A stretch of 64,000 bases of DNA from SVTX01 sp045542075 (lineage in GTDB: Bacteria > Bacillota > Clostridia > Oscillospirales > CAG-272). Positions 32,260 to 39,446 of the stretch are shown here, in pieces (the stretch's first letter is position 1; every line of letters starts with the position of its first letter). The translations under genes were made by a program, and so were the position numbers. The notes under the pieces were generated by a model, which was not told the origin of the DNA, did not search any database, and saw nothing but the letters and a program-made list of their open reading frames with translations. The DNA lies in the NCBI GenBank assembly GCA_045542075.1, contig JAZQKI010000042.1, forward strand, positions 1 to 64,000. The letters run 5' to 3'.

Positions 32260-33221
32260 AAGAATAACATCATTATAGCCGTTCCGATCATACTGAGTAC
32301 CGAAAGCGCGATAAATATGATCATAGTAGGTCTGAAAAATCCTTTTATTGCTGTGCCGTATGATAGCTCATCCTGAGTATAGAACAACCATTCGGGATCA
32401 TTGAGCTTTTTTCTTCCGTGACGGAAATAATAGTATATTGCCGCTGCCGCGCCGAGAAGCACTATTGTAAGCTCAATTGCCGCGATTATAAAGTTTGCTC
32501 TTGCCTCGTGCTGAGTGTACATGATCGCATTCATTATTACCTGAGTGAAGTTATTTACAAAATGCAACACTATTGCGCCCCAAATAGATCCTGACTCAAC
32601 GACGATATATCCAAGGACGAGTCCGAGAATAAACGTGTAGATTATCTGACCTACATTCTGGTGCATGAGGGCAAAAAGAAGCGCGGAAATAAATATCGCC
32701 TTTGCTCTGCCAAAGCGGTGAAGTCTGTCAAGTATAAGACCTCTGAAAAGCAGCTCCTCGCAAAACGCGGGAATTATAGCGATCTTTATTGTGTCAAGTA
32801 CAAAATGATATGCGTGATAGCCGTTTGGATACTCAACAAGCATAAGGGATGACAAATCTATTCCCAACATTGCGACTAATATGGCATTTATATACGAAGC
32901 CAGGTAATTTATCGCAAGCCCTGCGAGCAATATCAGTGGGAAATGACGGGAAAACTTGAATTTACACGGCATTTCGCTGAAGCTGTAGTCCTTATCGAAC
33001 TTTTTGTAAAAAAGCATTGGAATAAAGAACATACAGAAATACAGCACGCTGTATGCAAGCTCGTACACGACCTCATAAGCTATAGAGTCTGTAAAAATCT
33101 GCCCCACTGCCTGAAGTATGCCAAGCACGATTGATACTATGCTTGACGCTCCAAAAAATATCAGCAGTATTATTCCTATTTTTGTGTTTTGTTTCTTGTA
33201 TTCTAAGTTGTTTTGATACAT
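32256..33221 (-). CDS. CPBP-family intramembrane glutamic endopeptidase
   Basis: 321 residues, about eight membrane helices. The three CPBP (Abi/CAAX-like) motifs are in order: E155-E156-LLF-R160, the motif-2 H187 in ALLFALMHQNV, and H220-xxx-N224 in IVLHFVNN. Bacterial relatives are implicated in bacteriocin immunity and protein processing, but no substrate can be deduced. A long hydrophilic C-terminal segment holds the KKLNDPEWLF region. It lies 76 bases after the lipid kinase and overlaps tadA by four bases. Confidence 0.87.
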   Translation of the reverse strand: MYQNNLEYKKQNTKIGIILLIFFGASSIVSIVLGILQAVGQIFTDSIAYEVVYELAYSVLYFCMFFIPMLFYKKFDKDYSFSEMPCKFKFSRHFPLILLAGLAINYLASYINAILVAMLGIDLSSLMLVEYPNGYHAYHFVLDTIKIAIIPAFCEELLFRGLILDRLHRFGRAKAIFISALLFALMHQNVGQIIYTFILGLVLGYIVVESGSIWGAIVLHFVNNFTQVIMNAIMYTQHEARANFIIAAIELTIVLLGAAAAIYYYFRHGRKKLNDPEWLFYTQDELSYGTAIKGFFRPTMIIFIALSVLSMIGTAIMMLFL

Positions 33222-33297
33222 ATTTATCTCCTGTATGCAGCTACTACAATACTACTATACCAAAAAACAGGAAAAATTTCAATAGTTTATCTGAATT

Positions 33298-34140
33298 TTA
33301 TACTCTTGCGGTGTATTCTTCTACGCCAAGTATGGTCTCACCGTCTATCTGGAGAGATCTGGGTGCATCAAACTTAACCGTTATATTCTTGCCTGTATGT
33401 ACTGTAACGTACTTCACGCTCTTTACGTGCTCTCCCTTGAATATTGAGGGGAAGATCATAAGAGTTTTGATAGCACTGGAGCCATGGAATACCATCAGTG
33501 ACAGCTCGCCGTCCTCTGCTTCTCTTTTTTGATCGGGAGTAGGGATCATACCGCCTCCGTAGCGACGACCGTGCATTGTGGGTGCGATCCATACCTTTTC
33601 GTAATCATATTCCTTACCGTCGACTATAACCTTTGCATTTGTGGGCTTGTAGTGGAAAAGCAATCCTTTGATCGCTATACCGGTATAGTCTGCCTTTTTG
33701 CCCTCTGCATGAAGCTTATCACCCATTTCGCAGCAATAGCCGTCAATACCGAAGCCTACTCCGTTTATAAACTTATAATTATTGCCGTTTACCGTAACGG
33801 TGGGAAGGTTTTTAATATACTTGTTGATAAGAACGGGCTTTTTGTCCGACTCACCATTTACATCAGCATAGAAATCGTTTCCTGTGCCTGCGGGATAGTA
33901 ATATACGGGGTTGCTTATCTCAATTCCGTCGATATCGTTGATAAATCTGTTCAGTGTGCCGTCTCCGCCGCAGATAACTACTTCATCCTCTGCGCAAAGT
34001 CCGTCAAAAAGCTCATTATAGTTTTTTATCTCGGTCATATTAACGACCTTATGATTCTGACCGAGCTCTTCAAAATAAGCCCTTACTTGATTTTCGCAAT
34101 CACCGTTGCAGGAAAAGGGGTTGTACAGTACGTATTTCAT
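33298..34140 (-). CDS. Diacylglycerol/lipid kinase family protein
   Basis: 280 residues. The N-terminal kinase fold shows YNPFSCNGD and the nucleotide motif VICGGDGTLNRF, with a YYPAGTGND loop and the beta-sandwich domain behind (VGFGIDGYCC, GRRYGGGMIPTPD). Family members phosphorylate diacylglycerol, undecaprenol-type lipids or sphingosine. The exact substrate cannot be called. I chose the ATG at 34138-34140, where the conserved NPF segment follows at once and GGAGA lies upstream; the longer frame begins in AT-rich leader. Confidence 0.86.
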   Translation of the reverse strand: MKYVLYNPFSCNGDCENQVRAYFEELGQNHKVVNMTEIKNYNELFDGLCAEDEVVICGGDGTLNRFINDIDGIEISNPVYYYPAGTGNDFYADVNGESDKKPVLINKYIKNLPTVTVNGNNYKFINGVGFGIDGYCCEMGDKLHAEGKKADYTGIAIKGLLFHYKPTNAKVIVDGKEYDYEKVWIAPTMHGRRYGGGMIPTPDQKREAEDGELSLMVFHGSSAIKTLMIFPSIFKGEHVKSVKYVTVHTGKNITVKFDAPRSLQIDGETILGVEEYTARV

Positions 34141-34250
34141 ATTGCAGTCTCCGTTTCGTTCAAATTGTCTTTTGCCTGACTGTAATTCGTCAAACTTATA
34201 CGTAATTCTACACAATTAATATTAACTGAATGTTAAATTTAGTAAAAAAA

Positions 34251-34274
34251 TGGCATCTTCGAATGAAGATGCCA
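34251..34274 (-). terminator. Terminator of rpsB-tsf
   Basis: Ten-base-pair stem TGGCATCTTC/GAAGATGCCA, loop GAAT, followed by seven T residues on the minus strand. Confidence 0.92.
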
Positions 34275-34290
34275 TTCAGTTATTTGTAAA

Positions 34291-35217
34291 TTACTTGTTT
34301 CCGCCTGCAAGCTTCTCGATCTCAGCAGCGAAGTCTTCCTGCTTCTTCTCGATACCCTCACCCTTCTCGAAACGAACGAAGGATGCGATCTCGATAGAAC
34401 CGCCAAGAGCCTTAGCAGTGTTCTGAACGTACTTGGAAACCTTCTCGTGATCTTCTGCCTTAACGTATTCCATATCTACAAGGCAGTTGTTCTCATAGAA
34501 CTTACCGATCTTACCGAGAACCATCTTTTCCTTGATGTTGTCGGGCTTGTTAGCGTTTGCGGGATCGTTAGCGATCTGAGCAAGAAGAATTGCCTTCTCG
34601 TTCTCGATAACGGATGCGGGAACACTCTCTCTGTTGAGGTAAGGTGTGGGATATGCGCCAACCTGAAGAGCGATGTTCTTTGCGAATTCAGCAAAGCCTT
34701 CCTTGTCTGCACAGTCGGTGTCGAACTTAACGATAACACCGATAGAGCCCATACCGTGAATATATGTGCTTGTTGTACCCTCAACTATTGCAAAACGGCG
34801 AACTGTGATCTTCTCACCGATCTGGAAAATGAGTTCCTTAAGCTTTGCGTCAACTGTTGTTCCCTCGTAGTCGGATGCGAGAAGAGCGTCAACGTCTGCA
34901 GGGCATGTTTCGATGATGCACTTAAGAAGGTTCTTAACGAAAGCCTTGAATGTTTCGTTCTTTGCAACGAAGTCTGTCTCTGTATTTACCTCGATGATAG
35001 CGGTCTTGTTGCCCTCTGTGAGAACGTCAACGATACCGTCAGCAGCGATTCTTGTTGCCATCTTGGACTGTGCCTTAAGCTCACCCTTCTCACGAAGAAT
35101 GGTTATTGCCTTGTCCATATCACCCTCGGCTTCAACGAGTGCCTTCTTGCACTCCATCATACCGATACCTGTCTTTGCGCGGAGAGCCGCAACGTCTTTA
35201 GCAGTAATTGTAGCCAT
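34291..35217 (-). CDS. tsf: Elongation factor Ts
   Basis: 308 residues. The nucleotide exchange factor of EF-Tu. The N-terminal UBA-like domain (VAALRAKTGIGMMECKKALVEAEGDMDKAI) and the TDFVAKNE core motif that inserts into EF-Tu are clear. Follows rpsB with a 33-base gap in the classic rpsB-tsf arrangement. GAGGAT lies before the ATG. Strong codon bias. Confidence 0.98.
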   Translation of the reverse strand: MATITAKDVAALRAKTGIGMMECKKALVEAEGDMDKAITILREKGELKAQSKMATRIAADGIVDVLTEGNKTAIIEVNTETDFVAKNETFKAFVKNLLKCIIETCPADVDALLASDYEGTTVDAKLKELIFQIGEKITVRRFAIVEGTTSTYIHGMGSIGVIVKFDTDCADKEGFAEFAKNIALQVGAYPTPYLNRESVPASVIENEKAILLAQIANDPANANKPDNIKEKMVLGKIGKFYENNCLVDMEYVKAEDHEKVSKYVQNTAKALGGSIEIASFVRFEKGEGIEKKQEDFAAEIEKLAGGNK

Positions 35218-35250
35218 TTTTTTATCCTCGTTTAATCTGAATTTTTGGAA

Positions 35251-36000
35251 TTATGCGTTTTCTGCGTCTTCAGCAGCCTCTGCCTCGGTCTTTTCAGCCT
35301 CAGCCTCAACTGTCTGCTCGCCCTGCTTACCCTCGATAACTGCGTCAGCGATTACGGAGGAGATGAGCTTGATTGCACGGATAGCGTCGTCGTTACCGGG
35401 AATTACGTAGTCAGCATCGTCAGGATCACAGTTTGTATCAACGATAGCGATTACGGGAATACCAAGCTTCTTTGCTTCGAGAACTGCGTTTCTTTCCTTG
35501 CGGGGGTCAACGATGAAGATCGCGTCGGGAAGTCTTTCCATGGTCTTGATACCGCCAAGGTTCTTCTCGAGGTCGAAGATCTCCTTCTGGAGAGCTGCAA
35601 CTTCCTTCTTGGGAAGCATATCGAATGTGCCGTCCTCTGCCATCTTGTTAAGGCTGTTGAGACGAGCGATAGACTTCTTGATGGTCTTGAAGTTTGTCAT
35701 CATACCGCCGGGCCAACGAACGTTAACATAGTACATGCCGCAACGGGTAGCTTCTTCCTTGATAGCCTCTGCCGCCTGCTTCTTTGTACCTACGAAAAGA
35801 ACGTTACCGCCGTTTGCAGCGAGCTCACGAACGAACATGTAAGCTTCTTCAAACTTCTTAACTGTCTTCTGAAGGTCGATGATGTAGATGCCGTTTCTTT
35901 CTGTAAAGATGTATTCCTGCATCTTAGGATTCCATCTTCTTGTGTGATGTCCGAAATGGACGCCTGCTTCAAGCAGCTGTTTGATTGAGATAATAGACAT
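35251..36000 (-). CDS. rpsB: 30S ribosomal protein S2
   Basis: 249 residues. The S2 signature is present near the N terminus (LLEAGVHFGHHTRRWNPKM), with VRWPGGMMTNFKTI and the conserved FIVDPRKERNAVLEAKKLGIP. The C terminus carries an acidic, Ala/Glu-rich extension (about residues 228-249). GGAGG lies eight bases before the ATG. The 130-base leader may hold an S2 autoregulatory structure. Confidence 0.98.
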   Translation of the reverse strand: MSIISIKQLLEAGVHFGHHTRRWNPKMQEYIFTERNGIYIIDLQKTVKKFEEAYMFVRELAANGGNVLFVGTKKQAAEAIKEEATRCGMYYVNVRWPGGMMTNFKTIKKSIARLNSLNKMAEDGTFDMLPKKEVAALQKEIFDLEKNLGGIKTMERLPDAIFIVDPRKERNAVLEAKKLGIPVIAIVDTNCDPDDADYVIPGNDDAIRAIKLISSVIADAVIEGKQGEQTVEAEAEKTEAEAAEDAENA

Positions 36001-36139
36001 TTTTATGTCCTCCTTCGGTTTTTTCCACCACAGAAGCTGTGCGTCATAATCCTTGTCAGCATTGGCAAAGACACCGATTCCGCTTTCTGCATCTGTGTGT
36101 GTATTATTTTGTAGTCTGTGTTTTGCACACAGCCTTTAG

Positions 36140-36168
36140 ATTATAACATAGTCGATATTTTTATGCAA
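36140..36168 (-). promoter_or_regulatory. Promoter of rpsB-tsf
   Basis: On the minus strand, TTGCAT (36168-36163), 17 bp, TATAAT (36145-36140). The predicted transcript starts with the hairpin CTGTGT/ACACAG (about 36118-36133). A further small hairpin CACAG/CTGTG lies at 36028-36040, so the 275-base gap is leader plus promoter. Confidence 0.75.
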
Positions 36169-36275
36169 TATCTTTCGTCAATGTTTACAAATTATTTACA
36201 ATATTTTTGTAAAAAAGTACCGCCTGCGCGCACCAGCTCTCAAAAAGTGAAAATTTATACCTTTGAGTTTTATTT

Positions 36276-36560
36276 TCAGCGTCTTTTTCTTGCTTTTTTG
36301 GAATTGCAGCATGATGTCTCCACACCCGTTAGTCTGACAAGAATGGTGTCCTCCCCTATACATTCGATCTTGTTCCACGGAATTATTATATCCTGGCGTT
36401 TCCCAAATGATAAAAAGCCGTCGCATACGGGAACAATGAGCGCAAGTATCTGACCGCACTCCATATCAAATTCAAAATCCGTAGGGTACCCAAGCTTTTC
36501 CCCGTCGCAAAGGTTTACGACCTCAAGCTCCCGTAAATCCTTGGTGCTTATTCTGCGCAT
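36276..36560 (-). CDS. YlmC/YmxH-family PRC-barrel protein
   Basis: 94 residues. A PRC-barrel protein of the family found in spore formers: RRISTKDLRELEVVNLCDGEKLGYPTD opens the barrel and IIIPWNKIECIGEDTILV closes it. Relatives are annotated as sporulation-associated without a known reaction. It has an unusual extra tail with CC and a basic end (ETSCCNSKKARKRR). I chose the ATG at 36558-36560, with GAGGAC upstream. That site lies in the arm of a hairpin (36568-36607), which may act as a terminator or mask translation. Last gene of the long ruvC operon. Confidence 0.82.
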   Translation of the reverse strand: MRRISTKDLRELEVVNLCDGEKLGYPTDFEFDMECGQILALIVPVCDGFLSFGKRQDIIIPWNKIECIGEDTILVRLTGVETSCCNSKKARKRR

Positions 36561-36567
36561 AAAAAGT

Positions 36568-36607
36568 CCTCGCTCTCTGTTTTTTTGCATTATATGCGAG
36601 AGCGAGG
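36568..36607 (-). terminator. Hairpin between the pseudo-ATPase and the YlmC-like gene
   Basis: Ten-base-pair stem CCTCGCTCTC/GAGAGCGAGG with a 20-base loop. On the minus strand the 3' arm contains the AGG of the YlmC-like ribosome site and is followed by TTTTT before the ATG. It may be a partial terminator or a translational mask. The loop holds TATAAT but has no -35. Confidence 0.55.
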
Positions 36608-36614
36608 CTTTTTA

Positions 36615-39416
36615 TTATTTTAATATTTTCATTTTTGCTTTGAGCCGCAGCTCGAACTTGTCGCAAATTATATCGATTACAAAACAGGCTACAAGAAATG
36701 CGGGTATAAGAATCAGCGACCACACGTCGAATTCTCCGCCGCAAAACTCACCGATTATATTATTGGGCAACGAAAGCAGACTCTTGTATTCTCCCTTTGT
36801 TACAGCGTTTACGATATACAGTCCCGCACTCGCGGTGAGCGGCAAGGCTACTGCTATCGTGGAAATTATCATAATCAGATTGAGCTTTGTATTTTTGGAG
36901 CTTGATTCCGAATACTCCTTTTTTGCGTTGAGCATATCGTATATGCACAAAACGAATGCGGACACAAATACCGCAAGCGCAATTCCCTCTCTGCTCACAA
37001 TACCGCAAAGCACGAGCACCAGCGCGATAATAAAGAACAGTACAAGTCCTATGCCGCGCGCAAATATATGCGGCAGGCTTGATTTTATCAAGGCTTCGGG
37101 GAGCGCGATAAATCCTCGCTTTGTCTGGCGGAGTATCTCTCGCTTGGGATCACTGTGAGCAAAGCAGTAAAGTCCGAGAACGCAAGTAATCAGATACAGC
37201 GCGGAGATCTGCAAGGGATTTATAAGCATAAGTCCCGAGATCGCGGACAGCAGAACAAGAGTTGTCAGCGTAGCCGTCTGCATAGTGATAAATTTAAGAT
37301 AATATGAAAGGTTTATATATGCTGAGGACGAAATATCCGCGGCGTTAAGTATTCCCTCAAGACCGCCGTCCTTGCGTTTGACAAGCATATCTGCTGCCAC
37401 CCTGCTTCTCTGAGACGATATGTGTGACGTCTCGCCGCCCTCGTCGGGAAAGCTCTCGTAGAAGGAATCTTTATATTCTTCGCTATCATATTCTATATTG
37501 TTGCAGGTTACAAAGCAGTCCGTAAGAGTCATGAGGCTATTGAATCTGTCCTCTATTCCATAGGATACTATTACCTTGCCATGTGAGTGCATATAGCTTA
37601 TCAGCGCAGAATATTCACTCATATCAAAACCGAGATATGCTCTGTATCTGCCAAAGTCAGAGGTTATATTAAGTCCGTTTTGCCTGAAGTGAGACGCATA
37701 GGCAATTTTTTTGTCGTTGGGTGATGCGACTATCCCTGACTGTATAAGATATTTTATATTCTCTGCGCTCTCGTCCGCCATAAACGCAGTCAGCGAAATT
37801 CCCATTTCCCTGTACTGCTCAAGTGCTTCCCCAAGGCGGTCAACGGTATGCTCCTCAAAGGCAATAATGCCCTCAAGCACAGTGCTTCTTGAATTACCGC
37901 TTGACTTACCCGCCTCCTCGGAAAGCACGAACATAAGCCTCTCACCCGATTCAATACACTCGTCAATATATGTAAGAATACGGTCCTTGAGGTTTTCGTC
38001 TATTTCCACCGTCATATCTCCGACACTCAGGTATCTGCAGCTTGTCAGAACGGACTCGTCGGGAGAAAGAGTTATTCTCACGTTAGCTCCCGAGGATTCG
38101 GCACACGCCGAGCCCATAGAATCTGCCTCAAGATAATAAAGCGAGCTCAAACGGAGATCAGCCGCTTCTTTATCGTACCCCATCTGTGTTATAAACGCAT
38201 CAAGACCCTTTCTGTACGTGTCTATCTGTGGGATGCTCCTGCTCTCTGCTACCTTGAGGTAGGTATATATGTACTCGCAAAGACGGTGAGCCCTGTCGGG
38301 CTTGGTTTCTATCATCTGACGGTCAAGCTTTCTTCCCGAGACAAAAAGGCTTGAATGGTGCAGCTCGCCGTCGGTAATTCCCGCACGTCCGAGAAGAACA
38401 ACATCTGAAAAGCCTGTGAATATATCAAATGCTTTATTCTTCTTGATGACGGTACCGCCCGTCAGCTTGTCCGCGGAGGACTTGAAGATAAATTTAGCGC
38501 AGACATCAGCGAGGGTGGGTGAAATAAACAGCAGGCTTGATACAGCCATAAGAAAAGCGACAAAAAAGTCAACTCTCTGCAGAGTGAACATTTCAAGAAC
38601 CACAACCGCAAGAATGAAAAGCGAGGCAAAGATACTGACCTTTCCAAGAAGAGACATTATCCTTGAAATTCCGAGAGGTCTTGGGATATCCCCCGTCATC
38701 TCACCGTTATTGAGGTGTCCCGCAAGCAGAGTGTCCTCCGCTACGGCTACTGCAACAGCGCTGCCGCTGCCGCTTATTACAACGCTTCCCGCAAGAATAA
38801 TATTCTGCGCATCCTCAAAGGAGACGGAGGTATCCGTGCCGTATAGCTTCTGAGCGTTTTTGGCAACACGGCGGCGTATAAGCTTGCCGTCAGAGGTATC
38901 GAACACAAATTCGTCGACGACAAGGTCAACACTCTCATAAAGTCTTGCATCACAGGTTATGACGTCTCCCGCGGAGAAAACTATAATATCTCCCTGCGCG
39001 ATATTTCTGCTGTCTGTATGCTTTGTCGCCTTTGAGCGTATGACCTTTACCGTGGGATTGGAGTACAGATCGGCTTTTTGCTTTGCTTTTGAGGAAATCA
39101 GATCAAGTATCCCCAAAAATATTCCTTGTGTCAGGAGCAATACAATTGCCCACGCTCCGAAATATACCTCGTTTTTGAAAAAGGCAAACAGAGCGATAAC
39201 AAGATAAAGTATATAGGTAATACTCGCAAACGGAGAAAATATACATCTGAGTATTTTTCTCGGCTTTTTAAGATAAAGCGGGGCACGGTTTTTCTTTCCG
39301 TCGAGTGTATCCCCCTCTATCCTATCCTCCGCTTGCTTTCGGGAAAGTCCGTTTTGAACGGAGGTATTCAGCTTTTGCTCTGTCTCTGCGACAGTTAAAG
39401 AATGCCACGCTTCCAT
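36615..39416 (-). CDS. Catalytically dead P-type ATPase homologue (pseudo-pump)
   Basis: 933 residues, the full length and layout of a Ca2+/cation P-type pump: N-terminal cation-ATPase domain (WHSLTVAETEQKLNTS), M1-M2 (about 60-108), actuator domain (115-240), M3-M4 (258-308), cytoplasmic P and N domains (330-700), and about six C-terminal helices. Every catalytic motif has changed. The phosphorylation motif DKTGT reads GRAG-I (343-347, in LLGRAGITDGEL), so the Asp is Gly. The actuator TGES reads DTSD (173-176). M4 PEGL reads PTLA. GDGxND reads GIEDRF (620-625). Only the Asp of TGD survives (D548). The frame is open and intact. Most likely a regulatory or structural pseudoenzyme. Tenth of eleven genes in the ruvC operon, 30 bases after clpE-like. 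Confidence 0.9.
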   Translation of the reverse strand: MEAWHSLTVAETEQKLNTSVQNGLSRKQAEDRIEGDTLDGKKNRAPLYLKKPRKILRCIFSPFASITYILYLVIALFAFFKNEVYFGAWAIVLLLTQGIFLGILDLISSKAKQKADLYSNPTVKVIRSKATKHTDSRNIAQGDIIVFSAGDVITCDARLYESVDLVVDEFVFDTSDGKLIRRRVAKNAQKLYGTDTSVSFEDAQNIILAGSVVISGSGSAVAVAVAEDTLLAGHLNNGEMTGDIPRPLGISRIMSLLGKVSIFASLFILAVVVLEMFTLQRVDFFVAFLMAVSSLLFISPTLADVCAKFIFKSSADKLTGGTVIKKNKAFDIFTGFSDVVLLGRAGITDGELHHSSLFVSGRKLDRQMIETKPDRAHRLCEYIYTYLKVAESRSIPQIDTYRKGLDAFITQMGYDKEAADLRLSSLYYLEADSMGSACAESSGANVRITLSPDESVLTSCRYLSVGDMTVEIDENLKDRILTYIDECIESGERLMFVLSEEAGKSSGNSRSTVLEGIIAFEEHTVDRLGEALEQYREMGISLTAFMADESAENIKYLIQSGIVASPNDKKIAYASHFRQNGLNITSDFGRYRAYLGFDMSEYSALISYMHSHGKVIVSYGIEDRFNSLMTLTDCFVTCNNIEYDSEEYKDSFYESFPDEGGETSHISSQRSRVAADMLVKRKDGGLEGILNAADISSSAYINLSYYLKFITMQTATLTTLVLLSAISGLMLINPLQISALYLITCVLGLYCFAHSDPKREILRQTKRGFIALPEALIKSSLPHIFARGIGLVLFFIIALVLVLCGIVSREGIALAVFVSAFVLCIYDMLNAKKEYSESSSKNTKLNLIMIISTIAVALPLTASAGLYIVNAVTKGEYKSLLSLPNNIIGEFCGGEFDVWSLILIPAFLVACFVIDIICDKFELRLKAKMKILK

Positions 39417-39446
39417 AGGCTTTCCCTTTCTAAAAGTTATTTTTTA

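Noticed and set aside
36003..36092. 29-codon upstream frame ending next to the rpsB start
   Set aside because: It lacks a ribosome site, and its last codons are just the rpsB Shine-Dalgarno region; probably chance.
36589..36594. TATAAT in the hairpin loop as a separate promoter for the YlmC-like gene
   Set aside because: No acceptable -35 lies 16-18 bp upstream; the hexamer is part of a hairpin loop.
36615..39416. Decaying pseudogene instead of pseudoenzyme
   Set aside because: There is no frameshift or internal stop in 933 codons, the start has a good ribosome site and all membrane segments are intact.
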